From the NCBI GenBank assembly GCA_905235085.1, contig CAJOKD010000018.1, forward strand, positions 1-64,000: a stretch of DNA of 64,000 bases. The letters run 5' to 3'. This stretch comes from an uncultured Bacteroidales bacterium (lineage in GTDB: Bacteria; Bacteroidota; Bacteroidia; Bacteroidales; UBA932). The translations under genes and the position numbers were made by a program. The notes under the pieces are model-generated. The model was given only the letters and a program-made list of their open reading frames with translations, searched no databases and was not told where the DNA came from. This document shows, piece by piece, positions 24,727 through 33,199 of this stretch; position 1 is the stretch's first letter, and every line of letters begins with the position of its first letter.

Positions 24727-27129
24727 ATGAGGAGAGTATTATTGACAGTCGTGGCGGCGGTGTGCTGCCTGGGTGCCTTCGGACAGGAGAGCGCAAAGGT
24801 GACCAAGGCGAACTATGCCCTGGCGGAAAGGTTCTCTGCCAAGAAGGTGAACCAGATGGTGTTCTCGACCAGGGTGATGCCGAACTGGTTCCGTGACGGG
24901 GACAGGTTCTGGTATGAGTGGAAGACTCCGCAAGGGACCAAGTATTACATAGTGGATCCGGCCAAGGGCTCAAAGACCGAGATCTTCGACATGGAGAAGC
25001 TGGCGATGCAGGTCACCGAGCAGGTCCGCTATCCATTTGATGCCCAGCATATTCCTATAAGGAACCTTAAGCTCAAGGAAGACAGGTATTTCCATTTCGA
25101 CATAGTGTCCGGATTGAACAAAGACAAGGACACGACGTATTTCAGGTATGATATCGTGACCAGGCAGCTGGACACCGTCGGAAAGGAGAAGAAGAAATAT
25201 CCGATGTGGGCCAGTGTTTCCCCTGACGGGAAGGTTGGAATATTCGCGAAAGGTTCGAACCTGTGGATAATGGACTCCACCAACCTTCGGAAGGCCGCCG
25301 TCAACGAGAAGGACACCACCCTCGTGGAATATAAGCTGACGACCGACGGCATCCGTCAGTTCGGCTACGGCTACGGCAACTACACCGGCGACACCGAGAA
25401 GGACAGCACCAAACGCCACAATCCGGGTCACATCATCTGGTCCCCGGACTCAAGGCACTTCGCCACCATGAAGTGGGACATGCGCAAGCTGAGCGAGCTC
25501 TGGGTAATCAATTCCGTGAAAGGAAAGCGTCCGGAACTGGAGACCTACAAGTACCAGATGCCGGGCGAAGCCGGTCCCAAGGGATATCTCTTCGTATTCA
25601 CCCTGGATGGCTTGAAGGCCACTTCCCAGGAAGTGAGGAGCGAGGCTTTCAAGGACCAGGACGTCAATTTCCTGAACGCCAGGCATGAAGCGAAGGACAA
25701 TTACCTTGACTACAGGACGAGCAAATGGCTGGGCGACAACAGCGGATTCTACCTGGTCAGGCAGAGCCGCGACCTCAAGAGGCTGGACCTTTGCTGGGTG
25801 GCGGTCGGCGCCGATTCAACGAAGACCATAATCTCTGAGAGGGAAAGGACTTATATAGAATACCGCAATCCTTATCTTGTCAAGGGCGGAAAGCAGCTTG
25901 TCTGGTGGTCCGAGCGCAACGGATGGGCCAACCTGTACCTGTATGACAGCGACGGCAACCTCCAGAGGGCCCTTACAGACGGAGCTTTCCACGTGGAAGA
26001 CGTGCTGGGAGTCAACGAGAAGGAGGGATATGTGCTCCTGAGCGCCTGCGGAGTCCTGAAGGGCGAGAATCCTTACCAGATGCATACCTTCCGGGTCCCG
26101 CTTGCGGGCGGAAGCCTTTCGCACCTGGATATGGATGATATGGATGTCCTCTCTACGGCCAGCGACGATGCCAAGTACTTCGTGGCCAATTATTCCAGGG
26201 TGGACTGCGGACCGGCCGTCGCGCTTTACAATGCATCCGGAAAGAAGGTTCTGGACCTCGGAACAGCTGACCTCAGCCTGCTGTTAGAGGCCGGATACAA
26301 GTTCCCCGAGAGGTTCAAGGTCAAGGCCGCCGACGGGGTGACAGACCTGTACGGAGCGATGTACAAGCCTTATGACTTCGATTCCACAAAGGTCTATCCT
26401 ATCTGCGACTATGTATATCCTGGTCCTCAGGTGGAGGCCAACAACATCTCCTGGAGCAAGGGTTTCACCAGGACCGACAGGCTCGCCCAGCTCGGTATCA
26501 TAGTGATCACCGTGGGCAACCGCGGAGGCCACCCGAACCGCTCCAAGTGGTATCACAACTACGGTTACGGCAACCTGCGTGACTATGGTCTGGAGGACCA
26601 GAAATACGCCATCCAGCAGCTCGGGGCCAGGTATCCGTTCATCGACCTTGAGAGAGTGGGAATCCACGGGCATTCAGGCGGCGGCTTTATGAGCACCGCA
26701 GCCATCCTGAAGTATCCTGACTTTTTCAAGGCGGCGGTGTCCTGCGCCGGCAACCACGACAACAGCATCTACAACCGCTGGTGGAGCGAGCAGCATCACG
26801 GAATCCTGGAGAAGGTCGACAAGGGTGATACTACGTTCGTATATTCAATCTCCACCAACCAGGAGCTTGCGAAGAACCTGAAGGGGCACCTTATGCTCGT
26901 CCACGGGGATATCGACAACAATGTGCATCCTGCCAACACCATACGCGTTGTGAATGCGCTTATCAGGGCCAACAAGCGCTTCGATATGCTTATCCTCCCC
27001 GGACAGCGCCACGGCTTCGGGGATATGAACGAATACTTCTTCTGGAGAATGGCCGACTACTATTCCGAGTGGCTCATCGGTGACACCGAACGGTCCAGAG
27101 TGGATATAGTCCAGCTGAACAACGACTGA
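24727..27129 (+). CDS. S9 family prolyl dipeptidyl peptidase (DPP IV type)
   Basis: The 800-residue exported serine peptidase has a short signal peptide (ending near CLGAFGQ), an eight-bladed DPP-IV-type propeller and a C-terminal alpha/beta hydrolase domain. The catalytic triad reads as Ser650 in GHSGGGF, Asp730 in HGDIDNNVH and His762 in GQRHGFGD. Such enzymes remove dipeptides, often after proline, in the periplasm. It may be co-transcribed with the GH2 gene 13 bases upstream. A repeat cluster begins 28 bases after its stop. Confidence 0.95.
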   Translation: MRRVLLTVVAAVCCLGAFGQESAKVTKANYALAERFSAKKVNQMVFSTRVMPNWFRDGDRFWYEWKTPQGTKYYIVDPAKGSKTEIFDMEKLAMQVTEQVRYPFDAQHIPIRNLKLKEDRYFHFDIVSGLNKDKDTTYFRYDIVTRQLDTVGKEKKKYPMWASVSPDGKVGIFAKGSNLWIMDSTNLRKAAVNEKDTTLVEYKLTTDGIRQFGYGYGNYTGDTEKDSTKRHNPGHIIWSPDSRHFATMKWDMRKLSELWVINSVKGKRPELETYKYQMPGEAGPKGYLFVFTLDGLKATSQEVRSEAFKDQDVNFLNARHEAKDNYLDYRTSKWLGDNSGFYLVRQSRDLKRLDLCWVAVGADSTKTIISERERTYIEYRNPYLVKGGKQLVWWSERNGWANLYLYDSDGNLQRALTDGAFHVEDVLGVNEKEGYVLLSACGVLKGENPYQMHTFRVPLAGGSLSHLDMDDMDVLSTASDDAKYFVANYSRVDCGPAVALYNASGKKVLDLGTADLSLLLEAGYKFPERFKVKAADGVTDLYGAMYKPYDFDSTKVYPICDYVYPGPQVEANNISWSKGFTRTDRLAQLGIIVITVGNRGGHPNRSKWYHNYGYGNLRDYGLEDQKYAIQQLGARYPFIDLERVGIHGHSGGGFMSTAAILKYPDFFKAAVSCAGNHDNSIYNRWWSEQHHGILEKVDKGDTTFVYSISTNQELAKNLKGHLMLVHGDIDNNVHPANTIRVVNALIRANKRFDMLILPGQRHGFGDMNEYFFWRMADYYSEWLIGDTERSRVDIVQLNND

Positions 27130-27156
27130 CGGCTCGTCATCCACGGCTGTTCACTA

Positions 27157-27234
27157 CGTCATCCCCGGCTTGACCGGGGATCTGTTTCTGTCTCGCGTCA
27201 TCCCCGGCTTGACCGGGGATCTGTTTCTGTCTCG
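27157..27234. repeat. Two tandem 39-base palindromic repeats
   Basis: Two identical units (27157-27195 and 27196-27234) each start CGTCATCCCCGGCTTGACCG, continue with GGGATC and end in a CTGTTTCTGTCTCG spacer. CCCCGG and CCGGGG form the stem. Identical tandem copies mean recent duplication. Read on the minus strand they encode repeats of IPGQAGDD. Confidence 0.85.
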
Positions 27235-27288
27235 CGTCATCCCCGGCTGACCGGGGATCTGGGATGCCCGAACAAGTCGGGCATGACG
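27235..27288. repeat. Left composite repeat flanking the GIY-YIG gene
   Basis: The unit joins one CGTCATCCCCGG...CCGGGGATC palindrome, with one T missing from its loop, to a second palindrome ATGCCCGA-acaa-GTCGGGCAT (27264-27284). The same composite recurs on the other side of the nuclease gene at 27726-27780 in the same orientation. Confidence 0.85.
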
Positions 27289-27335
27289 TATGGGTCGGAC
27301 ATAACAATTTATATTGAATCAACATCTAAAGAACT

Positions 27336-27704
27336 ATGGAAAGGAAAGGATACATCTATTTTATGACGAATAAGAATAATAACGTCTTATACGTCGGTGT
27401 TACTAACAGTCTTGTCAGAAGAATGGCCGAACATCATGAAGGAAGAGGCTCATCGTTTACCAAAAAATACAATTGTTATAAGTTGGTATATTTTGAGCGG
27501 TTCCAGGATATTGAGCAGGCCATCGCTCGCGAAAAGCAATTAAAGCATTTCAAACGAGAGTGGAAAAACAATTTGGTACAAGGCGTTAATCCGAATTGGA
27601 TTAATTTGGCGAAAAGCATAATATCTGATCCGGAGGGGATGCCCGAACAGGTCGGGCATGACGGACTAGTCGGGCATGACAGCCTAATCGAGCAAGACGA
27701 TTAA
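27336..27704 (+). CDS. Small GIY-YIG nuclease-like protein in a repeat-bounded island
   Basis: The 122-residue protein is one GIY-YIG domain: YIYFMTN (6-12), LYVGVTN (18-24), the arginines of LVRRMAEH (28-29), and the glutamate helix AIAREKQLKHFKREWKNNL. The end VNPNWINLAKSI fits the short UPF0213-like class. Residues after about 98 do not belong to the family; they are encoded by palindromic and 18-base tandem repeats that also occur outside the gene. It is much lower in GC than all neighbours, is single, and stands between direct copies of a composite repeat, so it looks acquired and possibly mobile. GIY-YIG enzymes cut or nick DNA; the target here is unknown. Confidence 0.88.
   Translation: MERKGYIYFMTNKNNNVLYVGVTNSLVRRMAEHHEGRGSSFTKKYNCYKLVYFERFQDIEQAIAREKQLKHFKREWKNNLVQGVNPNWINLAKSIISDPEGMPEQVGHDGLVGHDSLIEQDD
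27637..27704 (+). repeat. Repeat units forming the 3' end of the GIY-YIG gene
   Basis: The palindrome ATGCCCGA-acag-GTCGGGCAT (27640-27660) is followed by an 18-base unit GTCGGGCATGACGGACTA at 27651-27668, a second unit at 27669-27686 and a decayed third at 27687-27704. The gene's stop codon lies in the third unit. The same 18-base unit occurs three times at 27768-27821. Confidence 0.8.
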
Positions 27705-27725
27705 TACATTGCTATGTGTTCGCTA

Positions 27726-27821
27726 CGTCATCCCCGGCTTGACCGGGGATCTGGGATGCCCGAACAGGTCGGGCATGACGGACTAGTCGGGCATGACGGA
27801 CTAGTCGGGCATGACGGACAC
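27726..27821. repeat. Right composite repeat plus three 18-base units
   Basis: Bases 27726-27780 repeat the left composite (27235-27288) with two differences, a restored T and G for A. The unit GTCGGGCATGACGGACTA then follows three times, at 27768-27785, 27786-27803 and 27804-27821, the last one altered at its end. The array stops 12 bases before the ogt stop codon. Confidence 0.85.
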
Positions 27822-27832
27822 GGAACGGCTTC

Positions 27833-28417
27833 CTAGCGCCCGTAGAGCTGGAGTTCGATAACTCTGCGCTTGAGGGCGCTTCCGTATTCATATTCACCGA
27901 CATCTATCGAATCAAGTAGGTAGAGGTCGGTGCCCTTGAATATGGTGCCTTCGGCTACTGTCCTGATCTGCAGGATCTTGTCGATGGAATCCTTAGGGAC
28001 GATCAGATGGCAAGGGATGATGTAGGCGACCATGTTGCAGGCCACGGCGTGAGCTACTGCGCGTACTCCGCGAGGATTGTCGCAGATCTGGGCAAGCTGG
28101 CTGTAGCTCATCAGCTTGATTCCCTCCTCAGGCAGGATAGGCGTGCCATCCTCCCGGTGGGTCAGATGGTATAGATTCTTCCAGACATTGACCTGGAATG
28201 GAGTGCCGGAAATGTAAAGGTCCTCCCACTTGGTCTTGAGGGACAGGTCGGAGAGTTCCTTCATCGAAATCTTGCTGACAGTGATTTCCGAAGTGGCGGA
28301 AACAGGTTGTGATTGCACCATCTCGGTGATTTTGCCCAGGTGCCGGAAGTCCGCGCAGACCGACGCAATCTTGCCATCGATGCGCGTCACCACCCATTTG
28401 TTATCATTCCTTTTCAT
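27833..28417 (-). CDS. ogt: Methylated-DNA-protein-cysteine methyltransferase
   Basis: The 194-residue protein matches the DNA-binding and active-site domain of O6-alkylguanine alkyltransferases: the TPFQVNVWKNL helix, YSQLAQICDNPRGVRAVAHAV, and the acceptor cysteine at 136 in IPCHLIVP. The usual PCHR arginine is leucine here. The reaction moves an alkyl group from guanine to that cysteine, directly repairing DNA. It is longer at both ends than minimal family members. A perfect nine-base inverted repeat lies just upstream and the repeat array ends near its stop. Confidence 0.88.
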   Translation of the reverse strand: MKRNDNKWVVTRIDGKIASVCADFRHLGKITEMVQSQPVSATSEITVSKISMKELSDLSLKTKWEDLYISGTPFQVNVWKNLYHLTHREDGTPILPEEGIKLMSYSQLAQICDNPRGVRAVAHAVACNMVAYIIPCHLIVPKDSIDKILQIRTVAEGTIFKGTDLYLLDSIDVGEYEYGSALKRRVIELQLYGR

Positions 28418-28425
28418 TGCCGATT

Positions 28426-28452
28426 ATTCTTAACCCGCTTAAAGTTAAGAAT
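28426..28452. promoter_or_regulatory. Nine-base inverted repeat upstream of ogt
   Basis: ATTCTTAAC at 28426-28434 and GTTAAGAAT at 28444-28452 are perfect reverse complements nine bases apart. It lies 9 bases before the ogt start and 20 bases after the end of the regulator gene. There is no T-tract on either side, so an operator is more likely than a terminator. Confidence 0.45.
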
Positions 28453-28471
28453 TTCCACCCACAACTCCAAA

Positions 28472-30034
28472 TCATTTCCCGAGCCAGGAAAGGAAGAAGT
28501 CTTTCAATGGGGAGCCGGAATTGGCCAGGCGGCCTTTCAGCCTCCATATCCGGTTGTAGATGACACCCTTCTCCTTGCCCATCAGGGTGGATATGGTCGT
28601 GCTTGAGAATCCTGATGCCGCGAAACTGTACAGCAGGAAGTCTTCTTCCTTCCAGGACGGGAACTCCTCGCGGAGTTTGGCCATCACTCCGTCGCAGCTG
28701 TCGTCCAGCATTTCTTCCAGGTTCTTCTGGACTTTCCGGTCGCTTCTCAGCCCTTCGACAATATTCTTCACTTCGCGAAGTATCTTCGGCTGGAGGTTGT
28801 CTGTGCCTTCATACACATAATACTGCTCGCAAAGGCGTTCGAGGGTGTCGTACCTAAGGCTGTCGGTCCTGCCCGGCTTCCTGGTCCCGGGAGAAGAGGC
28901 CAGTTTCCTGCGAAGGTCTTCGGCCACCGTCATAAGTTGCTCCTTTTCAGCTATTTCCTCCTCCAGCCTGCGCTTTTGGAGAGCCCTGTAATACAGATAG
29001 GCGGCGACCAGTGCGGCTATGACCATCAAGGCTGCCAGGGAGAATAGCCAGAGCTTCAGCCTGGCGTTGCGGAGTCCCTGGGCGGTTGCATCTGCCTTCT
29101 CCTGGATATACTCCCTCTGGCTGGCCGCGACGGCCTCCCTCAAGGCCGCTGTCTGGGTGCTGTTGCCATATTCGGTAACCCTCTCAAGGGCCTGGAGAGC
29201 CTTGCGGGCGTCGCCCGAGCGGGACGCTATCTGATATTCGCGGAAATCCACTTCAGCCACGGCGTCCTCCCCTTCGGCTTCGGCACGGGCTTCCGCGAGC
29301 CACTTCAAGGCCTCCGCCTGCCGCCCTGTCAGGGAATATGAATATGCCAGGACTCCCTTGTCGGAGCTTGAAAGCGGGAGTCCGAGTTCGTTGCCAGCAC
29401 GTCCGAGAAGGTCGATCGCCAGCGCCGGGTCAGGAGAATCCTTGCTCACGGCCAGTGCGGCATAGGATTCGAGGCAGCGGGCTTCCAGGAGGGTGTCCTT
29501 CAATTCGTGTGAATCGTAAAGCACGCTCTTGAATATGTCTTCGGCAGCATCGTACCGTGCCAGTCCGGCTTCGGCCTGGCCTATTTCCAGCAGCGACTGG
29601 AGCGAATCCTGCTTCTTCCCTGCTGCCTGGAAGGCTTCCGCAGCGCGTGCAAGGTACATCATCTCATCGGTAGCGTTGCCCGAGGCATTGCAGGTGTGCG
29701 CCATATCGCGGCAGATGAGACCTTCGTGATACTTGTCTCCAACCTGTCCGGCCAGATCGAGAGCCTTGGTGTAGGAAACGATGGCTGCAGAGTAGTTCCC
29801 GTCATTGAACTGGGTCCTTCCAAGGCAGTACAGAGCCCTTGCCTGCTGTCCGGCATCCCCGTGGCGGGAGAACCAGGATACGGTTTTCTCCATATCCCCG
29901 ACACTCTGGGTATTGAATCCGCCCAGCCCTTCCTCCACCTGGTCGAGGTAGGCTCCCATCTTGTTTTCAAGTTCGTGGGAGCAGGCCGCCAGGACAAGGA
30001 CCACCAAAAGCGATATGGTACGGACAGTTCGCAT
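28472..30034 (-). CDS. Membrane-anchored TPR protein with C-terminal HTH
   Basis: From ATG 30034 the protein has 520 residues. It starts with a lipoprotein-like signal (LLVVLVLAAC), continues with four or more TPR helices (about 30-300), then one membrane segment (LWLFSLAALMVIAALVAAYLYY), a coiled coil, and a C-terminal HTH-like region with GFSSTTISTLMGKEKGVIYNRIWRLKGRL. This is the arrangement of Bacteroidota regulators that sense a signal outside the membrane and bind DNA inside. It starts 3 bases after the thiL stop. The regulated genes are not known. Confidence 0.82.
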   Translation of the reverse strand: MRTVRTISLLVVLVLAACSHELENKMGAYLDQVEEGLGGFNTQSVGDMEKTVSWFSRHGDAGQQARALYCLGRTQFNDGNYSAAIVSYTKALDLAGQVGDKYHEGLICRDMAHTCNASGNATDEMMYLARAAEAFQAAGKKQDSLQSLLEIGQAEAGLARYDAAEDIFKSVLYDSHELKDTLLEARCLESYAALAVSKDSPDPALAIDLLGRAGNELGLPLSSSDKGVLAYSYSLTGRQAEALKWLAEARAEAEGEDAVAEVDFREYQIASRSGDARKALQALERVTEYGNSTQTAALREAVAASQREYIQEKADATAQGLRNARLKLWLFSLAALMVIAALVAAYLYYRALQKRRLEEEIAEKEQLMTVAEDLRRKLASSPGTRKPGRTDSLRYDTLERLCEQYYVYEGTDNLQPKILREVKNIVEGLRSDRKVQKNLEEMLDDSCDGVMAKLREEFPSWKEEDFLLYSFAASGFSSTTISTLMGKEKGVIYNRIWRLKGRLANSGSPLKDFFLSWLGK

Positions 30035-30036
30035 CG

Positions 30037-31050
30037 TCAGTCTTCGTTGTGCCATCCCTGTGCCTTGATCGGGAGTTCAGCTCCACCGGGAGCTACCAGG
30101 ACTGCACCCACGTCGCTCTGGGCGAGATGGCCGATTATGTCGAATGTCTGGAAATCCCTGCGGAACTTTTCCGCATCCAGTATCGGGATTATGTAAAGGA
30201 GCCTGAAATCGTCGCCTCCGTTCATCGCTGCGGACACCGGATCGATGTCCAATTCCTTGCCGAATGCGAAGCTGTTGCCTTCGAAAGGAATCTTGTCGGC
30301 ATAAACCTTCGCTCCGAGAGCAGTGTCGCGCACCAGCCTCTTCAAGGCATCGGAAAGACCGTGGGATATGACATATCCGTGAGAAGGGATTATACCGGCG
30401 TCTTCAAGCCGGGAGACTGCAGACGGGGAGACCTCGGGCTTGAGATAGCTCCCGATCATCATCTTGTACTTCTCCAGGTCCGGCTGGGCGGAATCGTCGG
30501 CCGTCTTCTCGAATGCTTTCTTTTCCCGCTCGAGTATCTGCTGGCCGATATAGGCTGCTCCCAGGCTTCCTGAGACGCATATCAGGTCCTTGCTTCTGGC
30601 TACCGCCCTCCTTCCGGAGGTGAACTTGCATTCCTCTCCTATGGCGGACACGCTGACTGCCAGTCCGTTGGGAGACGGGACCAGGTCGAGGTCAAGGGAT
30701 TTGTAACCGTGTTCCCTGGTTGCAGCAAGGACTCCCGACCACAGCTCACGGACGTGGGTAAAATCCAGCTTGGAGGAGAGGGCGAGCCTCACGGACAGCA
30801 TCCTCGGGTGGGACATGGAGGCATACAGTCCGGCAGTCTGGGCGACTACGCATTTGTAGCCCAGATGCTTGAGGGGGAAGTATGTCAGATCGAAGTCCAC
30901 TCCTTCCAGGAACACCCTGGAAGATGTGCGGACTACGCTTCCGGCCTCAGGAGTGAAAGAAGGGGCCTCCACGTGTTCGAATCCGCTGCCTTCGAAGAGC
31001 AGGGCAACCGCTTCCGCCTTGCCATATTCGTTGAAAGTTTCTACGGCCAT
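30037..31050 (-). CDS. thiL: Thiamine-phosphate kinase-like protein (AIR synthase fold)
   Basis: From ATG 31050 the product has 337 residues and resembles the Bacteroidota thiamine-monophosphate kinase group of the AIR-synthase family, which makes thiamine diphosphate. Support comes from the DFDLTYFPLKHLGYKCV segment, YASMSHPRMLSVRLALSSK, the RSKDLICVSGSLGAAYIGQQIL segment, the long-helix DLEKYKMMIGSYLKPEVSPS and NGGDDFRLLYIIP. The usual VDGDDF metal motif is weaker here, so catalytic identity is likely but not certain. It has its own promoter and leads into the TPR/HTH regulator. Confidence 0.78.
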   Translation of the reverse strand: MAVETFNEYGKAEAVALLFEGSGFEHVEAPSFTPEAGSVVRTSSRVFLEGVDFDLTYFPLKHLGYKCVVAQTAGLYASMSHPRMLSVRLALSSKLDFTHVRELWSGVLAATREHGYKSLDLDLVPSPNGLAVSVSAIGEECKFTSGRRAVARSKDLICVSGSLGAAYIGQQILEREKKAFEKTADDSAQPDLEKYKMMIGSYLKPEVSPSAVSRLEDAGIIPSHGYVISHGLSDALKRLVRDTALGAKVYADKIPFEGNSFAFGKELDIDPVSAAMNGGDDFRLLYIIPILDAEKFRRDFQTFDIIGHLAQSDVGAVLVAPGGAELPIKAQGWHNED

Positions 31051-31077
31051 TATCAACAGTTTTCAAAGTAATCAGGA

Positions 31078-31085
31078 CAAAATTA
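31078..31085 (-). promoter_or_regulatory. -7 promoter box of thiL
   Basis: TAATTTTG on the minus strand fits TAnnTTTG and lies 27 bases before the preferred ATG. The intergenic region also drives the divergent hydrolase operon. Confidence 0.5.
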
Positions 31086-31113
31086 GCATAAATTGTTAAA
31101 TTTGTTAAATTTG

Positions 31114-31121
31114 TAATATTG
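31114..31121 (+). promoter_or_regulatory. -7 promoter box of the 31.1 kb operon
   Basis: TAATATTG is a one-base variant of TAnnTTTG, 15 bases before the ATG at 31137. Confidence 0.4.
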
Positions 31122-31136
31122 AAACATAATCAGATT

Positions 31137-31982
31137 ATGAAAAGAATTCTCCTCTCACTGGCAGCGGTCCTGGTGGCGCTTCCAGTTTCCCTTTCCGCTA
31201 AGGACAAGACTGCGGAAATCAAAGTGATTTCGTATAACATAAGGGTCGGCGCGGCCAAGGACGGAACCAACTCCTGGGAATACCGTTACCCTGCCTCCGC
31301 AATGATGATTTCGGAACAGAAACCGGATATCTTCGGCTTGCAGGAAGCACTTGATTTCCAGGTCCATTACCTGGAGGAGTACTGCAAGGGATACAAGAGT
31401 GTCGGAGTAGGCCGCGAAGACGGCAAGCACAAAGGGGAGCATATGTCCATATTCTGGAACAAGAAGACCACCAAGTTGCTCAAATGGGGGACTTTTTGGC
31501 TCTCTGAAACTCCGGACAAACCGGGTAAGGGCTGGGATGCCGACTGCATCCGCACGGCCACCTGGGCATTGATGAAGGACAAGGCTACCGGAAAGAAGTA
31601 CTTCTATGTCAACACCCACCTGGACCACATCGGCTGGGAGGCCAGGAAGAACGGTCTCAAGCTCATCGTGGACAGGATAGACAGCATCAATCCGAAGGGG
31701 CTTCCGATGATCATCACGGGAGACTTCAATATGGAAATCGACCGTCCTGAGTTCGACCTCAAGAAGATAATGAAGAATGCCCGCGAAGTGGCCGTGAAGA
31801 CAGACCACATCAAGACCTTCAACGGCTGGGGCAAGGGAGGCACCGAAAACCAGGAGACCATAGACTACATCTGGTTCAAGGGATTCAGCACCTGCACTGA
31901 ATATGAGACCATAACCAAGAAGTATATGGACAGGGCCTACATATCCGACCATTATCCGATAAAGGCAACTCTCGTATTCTGA
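31137..31982 (+). CDS. Exported endonuclease/exonuclease/phosphatase-family hydrolase
   Basis: From ATG 31137 the 281-residue product has a signal peptide ending near VSLSA. It has the EEP fold: VISYNIRVG, FGLQEAL (metal Glu), TATWALM, NTHLDHIG, ITGDFNME (Asp/Asn) and SDHYPIKATL (the catalytic Asp-His). Family members cut nucleic acids, phosphoinositides, sphingomyelin or sugar phosphates; a secreted one next to carbohydrate genes is more likely a phosphodiesterase or phosphatase, but this is not shown. Its stop overlaps the start of the serine hydrolase gene (ATGA), so translation is coupled. Confidence 0.92.
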   Translation: MKRILLSLAAVLVALPVSLSAKDKTAEIKVISYNIRVGAAKDGTNSWEYRYPASAMMISEQKPDIFGLQEALDFQVHYLEEYCKGYKSVGVGREDGKHKGEHMSIFWNKKTTKLLKWGTFWLSETPDKPGKGWDADCIRTATWALMKDKATGKKYFYVNTHLDHIGWEARKNGLKLIVDRIDSINPKGLPMIITGDFNMEIDRPEFDLKKIMKNAREVAVKTDHIKTFNGWGKGGTENQETIDYIWFKGFSTCTEYETITKKYMDRAYISDHYPIKATLVF

Positions 31983-33199
31983 TGAAACGTTTAGCCTCAA
32001 CAGCCTTGTGCCTGTGCCTCCAGGCCCAGCAGAAGGTCGTTTCTCCGAAGTCCCGTGGCTTGGACCAGGACCATCTCGCCCTCGTCGACGGGGTGATCGG
32101 GGATGCTATCTCCGAGGGTACGATCCCAGGAGCAGTGCTGGCGGTCGTGCGAGGCGACGACATAGTCTGGCTGAAGGCTTACGGCAACAAGAGCGTCAAG
32201 CCTGTCACCGAGCCTATGACCACGGGGACCATATTCGACCTGGCTTCCTGCAGCAAGGTCCTGGGCACCACCCTCGCTTTTATGACGCTGGTCGAGGACG
32301 GCAAGGTCAGGCTGGGCGACAGGGTCAGCCTGTTCATCCCGGATTTCGCTCCGTGGACCGACCCCGAATCCGGAGAAGAGGTCCACATTACGGTCAGGGA
32401 CCTTCTGACACACTCATCGGGACTGGCTCCCTACATCGATGTGGAATCCTTCGTCAAGGAGTACGGAGAGAACTGCCCGGAGGCCCTGGAGGGATTCATC
32501 GCCACCAAGGTCAGGAGGAACTTCCGCCCCGGGACCGGCTTTATGTACAGCTGCCTCAATTTCATCACCCTCCAAAGGATCCTGGAAAGGGTTACCGGGC
32601 AGAAGCTGTATGAATATGTCCAGGAGAGAGTATTCGCTCCGCTCGCTCTGAAGCACACCTGCTACTTCCCCTTGGATCCTTCCCTGCCTGGACTGCCGGG
32701 CATAGATTATGACTCCCTGCGCGCCTTGTGTGCACCTACTACGGTCCAGGCCGACGGGCTCCCCCTGGTCGCAAAGGTGCACGATCCGATCGCCAGGAGG
32801 ATAATGGGCGGCAATTCCGGGAATGCCGGAATGTTCTCCGACGCCAGGGACATAAGCGCCATATGCTCCGCCATAATGAGGCACGGCGGAGAAATCCTCA
32901 GACCGGCGACAGTCCGGATGATGACCACTATTCCTGAAGAGAACGACCCCAAAGTGGGACGGGCTCTCGGATGGGACAAGAAAAGCGACCACAGCAGCAA
33001 TCTCGGAGACTTGTTCGACAAGGATTTCACGATCGGACATACCGGATACACAGGTACTTCGGTAGTGATCGACCTCAAGAGCCATACCGCCGTGATCCTG
33101 CTGACCAACAGGGTCCATCCCGAGGACAAGGGCAGCGTCGGCCGCCTCCGTTCGCAGGTCGCTAACATAGTTGCATCCTCGATCAGATACTATTATTGA
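31982..33199 (+). CDS. Serine hydrolase of the beta-lactamase (class C-like) family
   Basis: The 405-residue protein has the serine-lysine motif SCSK (Ser89, Lys92), a YSC motif at 189-191 where class C enzymes have YxN, VRDLLTHSSGL before it, and the third motif near GHTGYTG. The N-terminus (MKRLASTALCLCLQAQ) is a short hydrophobic leader. Such proteins are esterases, peptidases or amidases more often than true beta-lactamases. Its ATG overlaps the preceding stop and its TGA overlaps the next gene's ATG, so all three genes are translationally linked. Confidence 0.88.
   Translation: MKRLASTALCLCLQAQQKVVSPKSRGLDQDHLALVDGVIGDAISEGTIPGAVLAVVRGDDIVWLKAYGNKSVKPVTEPMTTGTIFDLASCSKVLGTTLAFMTLVEDGKVRLGDRVSLFIPDFAPWTDPESGEEVHITVRDLLTHSSGLAPYIDVESFVKEYGENCPEALEGFIATKVRRNFRPGTGFMYSCLNFITLQRILERVTGQKLYEYVQERVFAPLALKHTCYFPLDPSLPGLPGIDYDSLRALCAPTTVQADGLPLVAKVHDPIARRIMGGNSGNAGMFSDARDISAICSAIMRHGGEILRPATVRMMTTIPEENDPKVGRALGWDKKSDHSSNLGDLFDKDFTIGHTGYTGTSVVIDLKSHTAVILLTNRVHPEDKGSVGRLRSQVANIVASSIRYYY

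Noticed and set aside
27157..27821. Repeat array mistaken for CRISPR
   Set aside because: The units are palindromes that touch or overlap, with no unique spacers of constant length and no cas genes nearby.
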